22,323 nt of DNA from JBAXHO01 sp037138855 (GTDB taxonomy: Bacteria > Patescibacteriota > Dojkabacteria > B142 > OLB20). Every line of letters begins with the position of its first letter. Position 1 is the stretch's first letter. This document shows positions 14,146 to 21,973 of this stretch, piece after piece. Below the pieces are notes generated by a model. That model worked only from the letters and a program-made list of their open reading frames with translations. It was not told where the DNA came from and made no database searches. The position numbers and the translations under genes are program-made. The stretch is from the NCBI GenBank assembly GCA_037138855.1, contig JBAXHO010000030.1, positions 1 to 22,323 of the forward strand. Direction: 5' to 3'.

Positions 14146-16365
14146 ATGCAAGAAACAGTTTTTGATGGGAAATCACTAATACTCATTTCTTCTGCAATAT
14201 TAAATATTGCAGTTTATTTTTATTTGAAGATAAGTAAACCTCGTGATGATATTAAAAGCAGAAAATATCTAGCTTTTGCAGCATTTTGTGCCTCCATTTG
14301 GATGACTAGTTCTTGGTTAAATCATTTCTTAACGAGTATTGAACTCGTTACTTTTTTTTCAAGATTATCATATGCCATTGTTGTCGGAATAGTTTTAGGA
14401 ATTCTACTATTTTCATTAAATTATAGTAAAAAAAATAAATTTTCAATTATTTTTTTGATATTAGGCATCACTATTGGACTTTTTTCATTATTTACACCTT
14501 ACATAATACAAATCGGTATACCAAGAACTCAATTATTGGAAGAAGGAGCAGTTTTTGGAAAATATTATTTTGTCTGGTCAATAATTTTAGGAGTTGCTGC
14601 ATTTATTTTAATTTATTCATTAATAGATAATATACGTAAAAGTTCAGGTATCAGGAAAGGGAAAATTACAACAATTGTATTACTCATACTTATCACAATT
14701 TTTCTAACAGTTTTTTTTAATCTGATTTTACCTAATTTAGGAATTACTTCATTTATATTTATTGGGCAATATTCTACATTACTTTTTGCATTTGGAAGCG
14801 CTTGGATAGTTCTTCAAGAAAAAATATATTCTATACAATATATGTTTGCAAATTTGATGGCTTTGTTAACATCAGGATTTTTATTATTTATAATAAGTTG
14901 GACTGCACAAAAATTCGAACAATATTTTTTAAAATGGGAAATAAGAGATTTTCTAAATTTAAAAGTAGTAATATTTGGCTTGATTATTGGTTCACTTGTA
15001 GCAATCTTTATTGATAAATTAATTCCAAAAATTAAACGACTTTTTTACTATTTTTTTAATGTAACAATTTTAACTTTAGATTCCGTTGAAGAATGGTTAA
15101 TAACTAAATCAAATGAAAAAATTGATATTAGTATATATTCACAAGAATTTTTAAGCCAATTAAATGAAGTATTGGGAGCACAAAATTGTTCTTTATTTAT
15201 TATTCATTCTGAAGAAATATTTAATTCAAACGCAGATTTTGCATTCACCAAAAGCAATTTAAATGAATTTATCAATATAAAAAAAATATACACGAATAAT
15301 GATATCGAAAATAATATTGCATTGATATTTCCCATGTATATTGAAAACGAAACGATTGGACTATTAGCTTTCTCCAATAAAAAAAATCAAGGTTTCTATT
15401 CGATTGAAGAAATTGCTAAACTAAAAAAAATCATAAAAATATTAGTAATAGCAATAAATCGTTATCTTTTTTATAAAAAACAAGAACAATTTAATCAAAT
15501 CTTAAAAAACGAAATCGCCAAAGCTACCGAAGAACTTTCTAGTAAAAATGTGCAATTGGAAGAACGCTTTCAGCAGGAAAGGGATATGCTAGATATCCTT
15601 GGACATGAATTACGTACTCCATTGTCAATCGCCCGAAATGCCATTGATTTTGCAAAGAAATTAAAATCTGAAAATAAGCTGAGTGATGAACAATTGGATA
15701 AATATCTCAATATGTCTCAGGAAAATATTCATCGGGAAGTGAAACTCTTGGAAACTATGCTTTCTGCCACAAAGATTGACAATAATAAATTAATTGTAAA
15801 TTTTGAAAAAATTGATTTTATTGATGTAATAAATGATTCATTAGATGGTCTTAGAAAAAAAGCAGAAACTAAAGGGCTAAAAGTTATTTTTAATCCACCA
15901 CCAGAAGCATTCGTTTTAGGTGACCGTGATCGCATTCAGGAAGTCTCAGATAATATAATTGATAATGCCATTAAATATACTGATAAAGGAACTATAACAA
16001 TAGACATCCAGAAAATCGATTCTCATTTTTTTCAATTTTCAGTATCAGATACAGGAATTGGAATCTCTCCAAAAGATTTAAAGAAAATTGGTACCAAATT
16101 TTATCGTGCTAATAATTATCTTTCCAGCTCAGACCCAGCGAATCTTACTATTGTGAGACCAGGAGGTACTGGCATTGGTTTATATGTAACTTTTGCTTTG
16201 ATCAAAGCAATGGGTGGAACCATCAACGTTACCAGTGAGCTTGGTAAGGGCACAACTTTTCAAGCTACCTTCAAAGTTTTTGACCCTGAAGCTGTAAAAA
16301 GCAAAGAAAAAATTCTCGATAAATTTGAGTTATTAAAGTCTAAACAATCTCAAACTGCAAATTAA
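14146..16365 (+). CDS. Orphan 7TM sensor histidine kinase with GAF-like domain
   Basis: A 739-residue kinase. The N-terminal 225 residues form about seven helices of the 7TM kinase-sensor type; two further helices follow (about 235-255, 272-292). A GAF-like domain (about 325-440) and a coiled coil (450-480) precede HisKA with H487 in GHELRTPLS. HATPase has the N-box DNIIDNAIKYT (602-612), DTGIG (635-639) and GGTGIGLYV (673-681). All kinase boxes are present. No response regulator lies nearby, so it is an orphan that may share a regulator encoded elsewhere. It is coupled to the glycosyltransferase upstream. Codons 1-460 look more AT-rich than the C-terminal part, and the N-terminal sensor is probably the faster-evolving part. 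It stops 5 bases before the end of the convergent HAD gene. Confidence 0.92.
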   Translation: MQETVFDGKSLILISSAILNIAVYFYLKISKPRDDIKSRKYLAFAAFCASIWMTSSWLNHFLTSIELVTFFSRLSYAIVVGIVLGILLFSLNYSKKNKFSIIFLILGITIGLFSLFTPYIIQIGIPRTQLLEEGAVFGKYYFVWSIILGVAAFILIYSLIDNIRKSSGIRKGKITTIVLLILITIFLTVFFNLILPNLGITSFIFIGQYSTLLFAFGSAWIVLQEKIYSIQYMFANLMALLTSGFLLFIISWTAQKFEQYFLKWEIRDFLNLKVVIFGLIIGSLVAIFIDKLIPKIKRLFYYFFNVTILTLDSVEEWLITKSNEKIDISIYSQEFLSQLNEVLGAQNCSLFIIHSEEIFNSNADFAFTKSNLNEFINIKKIYTNNDIENNIALIFPMYIENETIGLLAFSNKKNQGFYSIEEIAKLKKIIKILVIAINRYLFYKKQEQFNQILKNEIAKATEELSSKNVQLEERFQQERDMLDILGHELRTPLSIARNAIDFAKKLKSENKLSDEQLDKYLNMSQENIHREVKLLETMLSATKIDNNKLIVNFEKIDFIDVINDSLDGLRKKAETKGLKVIFNPPPEAFVLGDRDRIQEVSDNIIDNAIKYTDKGTITIDIQKIDSHFFQFSVSDTGIGISPKDLKKIGTKFYRANNYLSSSDPANLTIVRPGGTGIGLYVTFALIKAMGGTINVTSELGKGTTFQATFKVFDPEAVKSKEKILDKFELLKSKQSQTAN

Positions 16366-16370
16366 AAAAA

Positions 16371-17003
16371 TTAATTTTCTCTCTCAAAAAGCCATTCCTC
16401 AATCTCCCCAAAACTACTAAATTTGGGTTGATAATCGCCGAGAAAATCTTCAAAATAATTATAACCAATTCCATTCATTCCAGCTGACTTGGCAGCTTGA
16501 AGACCAAGCCTACCATCCTCAATTACCACAATCTGCTCTGGGGCAATTACAATTTGATCAGCACATTTCAAAAATACTTCTGGATCAGGTTTACCTTTGG
16601 TAACTTGATCACCACCGATGATTACCGGAAAATACTGATCCAAATGATGAAAAGCCAATGCCCCTTTAACTACAGAATAATCGGAGCCGGAACCAACTGC
16701 CAGTTTGATATTTTGAGCCTTTAAATGTTCTAAAAATGGTAGTAGTGACCGATCGAAATCGGTTTCTGCCTGATATAATTTCAAAATCTTGACTAAATGA
16801 GATTGAGTAAGCTTTTCAGCCAGTTCTAAGCTCATAAACTTACGATAACAGGCGTTAATTGTCCCGCCAATTGTTTTATGTAGTTCTTCAATAGTTGTAA
16901 CAATACCCGCTTCATGCAGATTTTCCAGAAAAACTGCATCATGTAGTTTGACGCCGTTAAGAATCACACCATCAAAATCGAAAATTATGCCTTGAATGTT
17001 CAT
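16371..17003 (-). CDS. HAD phosphatase, beta-phosphoglucomutase-like
   Basis: A 210-residue HAD hydrolase with a small helical cap. Motifs: I FDFDGV with D9 and D11, II S105 in AVGSGSDYS, III K138 in KGKPDPEVF, IV VIEDGRLGLQAAKSAGM with E162 and D163. Motif IV VIEDs/gxxGxxAAkxAGM is typical of the beta-phosphoglucomutase/sugar-phosphatase group. The exact substrate is open. It is distinct from the HAD protein encoded at 7539-8186, which has GDSTKD in motif IV. The leader (17004-17046) holds AAGTTAATAGTTAGAAGTTAC words on the plus strand. The gene meets the kinase tail-to-tail with a 5-base gap and no terminator. Confidence 0.9.
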   Translation of the reverse strand: MNIQGIIFDFDGVILNGVKLHDAVFLENLHEAGIVTTIEELHKTIGGTINACYRKFMSLELAEKLTQSHLVKILKLYQAETDFDRSLLPFLEHLKAQNIKLAVGSGSDYSVVKGALAFHHLDQYFPVIIGGDQVTKGKPDPEVFLKCADQIVIAPEQIVVIEDGRLGLQAAKSAGMNGIGYNYFEDFLGDYQPKFSSFGEIEEWLFEREN

Positions 17004-17046
17004 GGTTGAAAAAAGTTAATAGTTAGAAGTTACTAGTTTCCAGTCC

Positions 17047-18246
17047 TCATTCGCCTTCAGTCAGTTCCAAATATTGCACTCGAGGTAACGCTGTCCCGAT
17101 CAAGCCCTGCAGATCGCCGTACATGCCGGCGGTATTTTGCAAAACTTTCATGATATTTTTGTCCTCCTTTTCCCATTTCTTCATAAAATATGCCCGCTCT
17201 TTATCCAGCTCTTCTTTACGGCTTTTGAAATACTCAATCCAGACTTCGATGCGCTGTTTAAAATCATTACTGGTAAGATAATTATAAACAACCTCAGCTT
17301 TGGTTGCCTTACCCAGATTGGCTTCTTGAATACTCTTCACAGCAATGATTCTTTCCCGTAAGGCATGTGCCAGTGGAATAGCATGACTCATATCCGTCAC
17401 CCAGACACCATCTATCTGACCAAAGGTTTTAATCCCAGAAGGCAAAACAGCTGTTATCAAAACTGAAATATCTGCTTTCAATGTCCGAGTATCTTCCTTT
17501 AATTTTGTCACCCATGACTGCGACCAGGTCTTGGTATTCTTCGACTCCCAGACAATAGTACCGCTAGCAATTCCAAAATTTGATTTCACAATCTGAATCA
17601 CATCTGCACCATTAATTCCTTTGGGTACTTCGGAAATTTCATCAAATAGAAAAGCTTGTTTCAGCTGTGCTTCCAGTGCTAATTCCTGAACCTCGCCCTG
17701 GAGCTGCTGTGAGCCTTGCTCAGCCTTTCGCTGGGCATCCTGTAACTGCTTTTGCAAATCAGAAAGTTGTTTGTCTTTTTGAGCAATCTTCATATTCAAA
17801 GCTTCTTCAGCATCCTTTCTAGCGAGCTGTTTGATTTTGTCCTCTTCTGCAAATAATTTTTTTTCATATTGAATCTTCAAAGTGCTTTCAGTATTCTTTG
17901 ATTCACGTAATTGTTTCAATAAATCGGAAATTTCCTGCTGTTGCTCTAGATTTTGTTTGTCACGTTCCTCAGCAGCTTCTTTTGCTGAATCAATTTTAGC
18001 AGCATATTCTTTTTTTACCTGTTCAAGTGCTTCCTGTTTGGCTGTTTTAGAAATCTCTAGTTTTACTTCTGCCAGCTGGATTTGCTGTTTCTGCTCGATT
18101 TGCTTTTGCTTTTCAAGTAAAAGATGGATCTCATTCTGATGCTTCGCTTCCGTTTCCTTGATCACCTTAGCTTCTAGCTCGCTGCGAATCGCCTCACTGA
18201 TCTCAATCTCATTACCACATTTATTACATTTAATTGTCGTAGCCAT
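17047..18246 (-). CDS. DUF2130 protein: CxxC knuckle, coiled coil, nuclease-like domain
   Basis: A 399-residue protein. It starts with a short zinc-knuckle-like sequence (C7-x2-C10), then a long Gln/Glu/Lys-rich coiled coil (about 25-190), then the DUF2130 domain (about 187-390). The domain has D215 in GADVIQIV and E234-S-K236 in TIVWESKNTKTW, with a preceding E in GEVQELALEAQL. That arrangement resembles the E...D...ExK core of the restriction-endonuclease-like fold, as in RmuC-type proteins. I infer a DNA-acting nuclease or DNA-binding role; this is not established for the family as far as I can say. No partner gene is visible. The leader contains AAAAAATGAAAAATC on the plus strand (18261-18275), shared with the next gene upstream. 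Confidence 0.82.
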   Translation of the reverse strand: MATTIKCNKCGNEIEISEAIRSELEAKVIKETEAKHQNEIHLLLEKQKQIEQKQQIQLAEVKLEISKTAKQEALEQVKKEYAAKIDSAKEAAEERDKQNLEQQQEISDLLKQLRESKNTESTLKIQYEKKLFAEEDKIKQLARKDAEEALNMKIAQKDKQLSDLQKQLQDAQRKAEQGSQQLQGEVQELALEAQLKQAFLFDEISEVPKGINGADVIQIVKSNFGIASGTIVWESKNTKTWSQSWVTKLKEDTRTLKADISVLITAVLPSGIKTFGQIDGVWVTDMSHAIPLAHALRERIIAVKSIQEANLGKATKAEVVYNYLTSNDFKQRIEVWIEYFKSRKEELDKERAYFMKKWEKEDKNIMKVLQNTAGMYGDLQGLIGTALPRVQYLELTEGE

Positions 18247-18341
18247 ATATTTAACTGATTAAAAAATGAAAAATCTCATATCCTAGAATAACCTTTATCA
18301 AAGTTATGAGTCAATGTATCGCAATACAAAATTTCGAAATT

Positions 18342-18770
18342 TTATTTATATTTCCAGTGCTTTTCGCAATCGTAACAGATCCCTTTTTTATTGCGATTGA
18401 TACTACCAAGTGAAAATATTGATAAGACTGGAAATACAAACGCAATTAAAACGCGATACAAATTTTTTAGCCAACCATTATCGATTGAAATATTATTTGA
18501 ACGACAGAAGGGACAATGAACGCCATCAAAATTCTTTACTGTCTCCACATTTTTCTTTTCAGGGATAAAGTGTGCAAGTAACTCCTCAGCTTTGGCAGCA
18601 TCTGCTTCTGCTACTTGTAATCTAATGCCACCAATTGCATTATTAAAGATTTGTAAATTATTCACCAACGCTGCATCGAGTAAACTAGTTTTAATTCCTT
18701 GTGATTCAAGAAAGGCCACATATACAGCCGCTTCATCGGAATTACTGAAAGTACGAATGGTAGTTTGCAT
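18342..18770 (-). CDS. DUF2007 domain, membrane helix and split zinc ribbon
   Basis: A 142-residue protein. Residues 1-70 form a DUF2007-type domain (putative signal-transducing fold), with FSNSDEAAVYVAFLESQGI and LQVAEADAAKAEELL. A zinc ribbon follows, split by a hydrophobic helix (about 104-122): CPFC (86-89) before it and CYDC (132-135) after it. Splitting the ribbon with a membrane segment is unusual; the cysteines would still be close if the helix re-enters or is not membrane-spanning. Function unknown. On the same strand as the DUF2130 gene but 95 bases away. Confidence 0.75.
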   Translation of the reverse strand: MQTTIRTFSNSDEAAVYVAFLESQGIKTSLLDAALVNNLQIFNNAIGGIRLQVAEADAAKAEELLAHFIPEKKNVETVKNFDGVHCPFCRSNNISIDNGWLKNLYRVLIAFVFPVLSIFSLGSINRNKKGICYDCEKHWKYK

Positions 18771-18866
18771 GATGTAAAAAATGAAAAATCAATTAGTAAT
18801 AAGAATTATACTTTAGTCAGAATTGCTGTCAATTATTAAGTAACAAGACTCATCAATAAAAATTTA

Positions 18867-19306
18867 CTATTCATGATGAGCTACTTTTTTCCACTGCGTA
18901 AATACACCGGCAGCAATTACAATTATGCCTCCGAGAAGCTGAATAAAGGTGAAATATTCTTTGAAAAATAGCATCGAAAAAATTAAAACAAATACAGGTA
19001 GCAACATTGACATCATGGTGGCATATGAGGCACTGGCGATTTCCAAAGTTTTATTGAGAGAAAAAGAAATCAGAATTAATAATCCTGCGGTGATAAAAAT
19101 CAAAATTAACGCAGAAACATCGCGAATCAGGATGATTTTCCCTGCTGCTGCTGCAATTACAAAAATAACCAATAAAGAAAAAGCAACTCGATAAAAAATG
19201 AAAGATTTAATGGTGAAATTCCAGAACGCAGTAAGTATTTGGAGCTCACTGCATACAACGCCCAGAATAATGAAAAAAGCACAATCCAGAAAAATCTTTT
19301 ATCCAT
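18867..19306 (-). pseudogene. Single-domain EamA/DMT transporter with frameshift
   Basis: From an ATG at 19306 the frame reads MDKRFFWIVLFSLFWALYAV..SGISPL, a first EamA helix, then goes to a stop. The next frame carries IKSFIFYRVAFSLLVIFVIAAAAGK and onward to 18867, ending with the typical YFTFIQLLGGIIVIAAGVF helix and KKVAHHE. The two frames join at about 19200-19220 with a one-base deletion: 440 bases remain where 441 would give 146 codons plus stop. The joined protein would be about 146 residues with 5 helices, a normal length for a single-EamA drug/metabolite exporter. The gene begins 5 bases after the NUDIX stop, so they were an operon. Real loss or a sequence error cannot be told apart. 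Confidence 0.75.
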
Positions 19307-19311
19307 AAGTT

Positions 19312-19734
19312 TTATTTCAGTATTTTATCTTCGATTAAAAGCGGTATCAAAAATTTTCTAGTGGATTCGGCCAAATCATAATTACCACTTAAAGCTTCCT
19401 CTTTAGAAAACCAATGCAATTCCTCCACATTTTCATTTAATTCCGGTTGACCTTGTAGCTGGCAAAAATAATAAAACAATTTAACTTGAAGCTCAGGATC
19501 ATTGGCTGCTGTAAAGATTGGCGACTCGGCATATTGGTTGTGCTCGACACTGACCTCAAGATTCAACTCCTCCTTCATTTCCCGCTGTATTGTCTCCACA
19601 GGCTTCTCATTCTTTTCAATTTTGCCACCCAATACTTGCCATTTCGTACTACCCTTATCGCGAGAAAGCAGTAATTCACCCTTTTCATTGATAAAAAGGG
19701 CGGCTGCTTTGATGATGTCTGGAGTTTTAGTCAT
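19312..19734 (-). CDS. NUDIX hydrolase
   Basis: A 140-residue NUDIX enzyme (cleaves nucleoside diphosphates linked to another group, with Mg2+). The NUDIX box is clear at 37-59: G37-x5-E43-x7-R51-E52-x2-E55-E56, with the usual Gly after EEL replaced by Asn. The N-terminal part IIKAAALFINEKGELLLSRD and the GST-KWQVLGGKIE turn are normal. The length is typical of small housekeeping NUDIX proteins. The substrate is undetermined. It is followed after 5 bases by the broken EamA gene on the same strand. No Shine-Dalgarno is seen in front of the ATG. Confidence 0.9.
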   Translation of the reverse strand: MTKTPDIIKAAALFINEKGELLLSRDKGSTKWQVLGGKIEKNEKPVETIQREMKEELNLEVSVEHNQYAESPIFTAANDPELQVKLFYYFCQLQGQPELNENVEELHWFSKEEALSGNYDLAESTRKFLIPLLIEDKILK

Positions 19735-19784
19735 GATAATTATTTATTATTTTAACCATTCGTAAATGCAGAACTATAGAATCA

Positions 19785-19949
19785 TTAATTAATATATTTA
19801 TCCAACTCACATACCACCAGTCTTAAAGCACCTGTGAAAGTTGGCATCGTTCTATGATTGCCATAGAGCTCATCCCATTTGCCCGATTTTAGCTCCTTTG
19901 CTAGGTCGTTGACAATTCTTGCTTCAGTCTTTGCAATCAAAATTGATAC
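19785..19949 (-). pseudogene. C-terminal remnant of a SAM-methyltransferase-like gene
   Basis: Reading from 19949 down to the stop at 19785 gives 54 codons without a start, preceded by a TAA. The segment KSGKWDELYGNHRTMPTF then TGALRLVV resembles the C-terminal ending of many class I SAM-dependent methyltransferases (SGxWDxxYG.LR....DGxLRLI). The catalytic part is missing. I read it as a decayed gene end left by deletion or rearrangement. The match rests on memory of the motif, so a search is needed. Confidence 0.5.
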
Positions 19950-19953
19950 TTAA

Positions 19954-20151
19954 AATATTTTACGCCAATTTAATATTTCACTTGAAGTTTTAAAATTTTC
20001 AGGGTTCAGGTTGAACTATGAACTTTTTCTTTATGCTACAATATGTACAAGCAAACCTCAAGAAAAATTAAATATTCATCTAGCAAAAAATATATTTGGA
20101 CTTACCCTTACAGGAAGCTATAAAGGGTTTGACGTAATTTTTGAAATTTAA
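19954..20151 (+). pseudogene. Start-less open frame, possible gene remnant
   Basis: A frame of 65 codons opens after a TAA at 19951-19953 and ends with TAA at 20149-20151. Its second half (SKPQEKLNIHLAKNIFGL, then TGSYKGFDVIFEI) has normal-looking protein composition and a natural C-terminus. There is no ATG near the open end. It abuts the methyltransferase remnant on the opposite strand, so 19950 may be a rearrangement junction. I do not recognise the family. Confidence 0.3.
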
Positions 20152-20233
20152 TCTCAAGCCAAGCGGAACTAATTTTGAATAAAATAATTCTCCTGTTAAT
20201 TTTTTTATTTGTTAGCTTTAATGACACATTATC

Positions 20234-21889
20234 ATGAATTTAACAGCAAATTCGATCAAAGCACTTACAAATGATAGATCGTTTATCCGAGGTGAAAAAT
20301 ACTATCAGGAGGGTCGTGTAAATAGCTATCATGATACAGACAACGTTTTGACTGCAGATGTGATAGGAACTGACAAATATATTGTTCAAATTGATTTGAA
20401 TACTTTAATTCATTCCTGTAATTGTCTAGCCTTTAATGGCGATCAGTTCTGTAAGCATGAAGTTTCAGTTTTATTGACAAAAATGTCCGGGGAAATCAAA
20501 CCCAAGCAAGGAATTGAAATAAAGCGTAAAAATCGCCGTAATAATCCTCAAAACGAAACAAATGAAGTACCCAATCTGATAGCAAAACTTGAGCTACCTG
20601 AACTCAGACATTTAATTATTGAATTTACAGATATCAATCAGGATGCGAGAAATTATTTTATTAGCAAACTCAGTAAACCAGAGGAGGCTGATATAAAAGA
20701 CCTAGAAATCCTGTTTAGAAAATTGTTCCGGAATATTCGGTATTCAGGTGATTGGGGATATTATAATAATCGTCTTGATGAAATATTTCAGGATTCACTT
20801 CAACTGTTCCAATACTTAACGATTACCAAAAAAACATGTATCTTCTTGCTCGAACAAGCCTATTGGCTTGATAAACGGCTTACTAGTATAGATGATTCCG
20901 ATGGAATTATTCAAGGCCTTCAGGATGAATTAATTTGTAAAGCATTAAATGGTATTGCGCTTGGTGAATTGACGCTTAGTGATATTTACGAATTTACCTC
21001 TAGAGATTCAAATTTTGATTTTGCTACAAAATTGATAGAATTTATTTTGGAAAACATCAATGATCTAGCATATATCAAACCCTTACTTGAGAAGCTTGAG
21101 ATCACTCTCTACAGAGCAGATAAGGACTTTGGACAAGCAAATCACTATATGAAAAATATTTTTTTTCATTTTTTAGCAAAGTTTGATCCGGAAAAATTTG
21201 AGTCTTTGGCATTAGAATTTTACAAAAGTGATAATAGTATTAAACAAGATTTATTGGACTTTTATTTCTTGCAGAAGAATTATACGAAATTTGTAGAAAT
21301 TTATGGTGAATTCGATAATTTATATTTTTGGGGATATGAAAAGCTGGAGAAAGCATTTGAGGAATTACATGACAACGAAAAGCTAATGCTACTCTATTCT
21401 AAACTCATAATATTAGGCTATGGAAAAAAATATCTAGAAAAACTTTACAAAATTGTCCGTAATAAATCTGGCGAAAAAGGCTGGATAAATTTCCGGAATA
21501 ACCTTATCAAAAGTACACCTTCCAAAATATTGAAGGCTGACTTATGTATATTGACCAAGGACTACGATCTTGCAGTCGAGATACTATTGAACAATCCTGA
21601 AAAGGATTATACAGGTAAAATTGATGATCAAAAAATATCCGATTATGCAAACAAATTTTCGATAATCTCACCAAAACATGCAATTAAACTGTTTGAATTT
21701 TTGTTTGAGGAAGAATTTAATTCCATCAAAGGCAAAAAAAATAGTTATGGCTATATTTTGCTTCTTTCCAATAAACTTTTAGTGCTTAATGATATGGACT
21801 TTTTAAAGCACAAAACAGAATTTGTATATCAAAATTTGCCGACAAAGAAGAAGTTGATTGAAGAGTTTAAAAGAATATTAAAGAATTGA
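20234..21889 (+). CDS. SWIM zinc-finger protein with long helical repeat tail
   Basis: A 551-residue protein. The N-terminal region (about 8-85) is a SWIM domain: RSFIRGEKYYQEGRV followed by C62-x-C64-x8-C73-x-H75, the zinc-binding CxC...CxH signature used for DNA or protein binding. A charged Lys/Arg/Asn-rich linker (88-112) follows, then about 430 residues of mostly alpha-helical sequence rich in Leu, Glu, Lys and Tyr, probably a TPR/HEAT-like solenoid. No helicase or nuclease motif is visible, unlike SWIM proteins fused to Snf2 helicases. The role is unknown; binding of a partner in chromosome or mobile-DNA processes is a guess. The gene converges with the surface protein gene. The ATG has no Shine-Dalgarno. 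Confidence 0.78.
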   Translation: MNLTANSIKALTNDRSFIRGEKYYQEGRVNSYHDTDNVLTADVIGTDKYIVQIDLNTLIHSCNCLAFNGDQFCKHEVSVLLTKMSGEIKPKQGIEIKRKNRRNNPQNETNEVPNLIAKLELPELRHLIIEFTDINQDARNYFISKLSKPEEADIKDLEILFRKLFRNIRYSGDWGYYNNRLDEIFQDSLQLFQYLTITKKTCIFLLEQAYWLDKRLTSIDDSDGIIQGLQDELICKALNGIALGELTLSDIYEFTSRDSNFDFATKLIEFILENINDLAYIKPLLEKLEITLYRADKDFGQANHYMKNIFFHFLAKFDPEKFESLALEFYKSDNSIKQDLLDFYFLQKNYTKFVEIYGEFDNLYFWGYEKLEKAFEELHDNEKLMLLYSKLIILGYGKKYLEKLYKIVRNKSGEKGWINFRNNLIKSTPSKILKADLCILTKDYDLAVEILLNNPEKDYTGKIDDQKISDYANKFSIISPKHAIKLFEFLFEEEFNSIKGKKNSYGYILLLSNKLLVLNDMDFLKHKTEFVYQNLPTKKKLIEEFKRILKN

Positions 21890-21973
21890 GAATATTTGAA
21901 ATGTTTTATTAAATATGCGGAAACCCTTAATTCTCTTTCCCCCATCCATAATTCATCATTCATAATTTATAAT

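Larger units (their letters stand above)
19735..20233. other. Remnant-rich spacer
   Basis: No intact gene. It contains a C-terminal methyltransferase-like remnant on the minus strand (19785-19949) and a short open frame on the plus strand (19954-20151). The remaining bases up to the SWIM gene start are AT-rich with no clear motif. Confidence 0.65.

Noticed and set aside
18849..18880. Hairpin CTCATCA/TGATGAG spanning the EamA stop as a terminator
   Set aside because: The stem is 7 bp with an 18-base loop and overlaps coding sequence; it is too weak to support.
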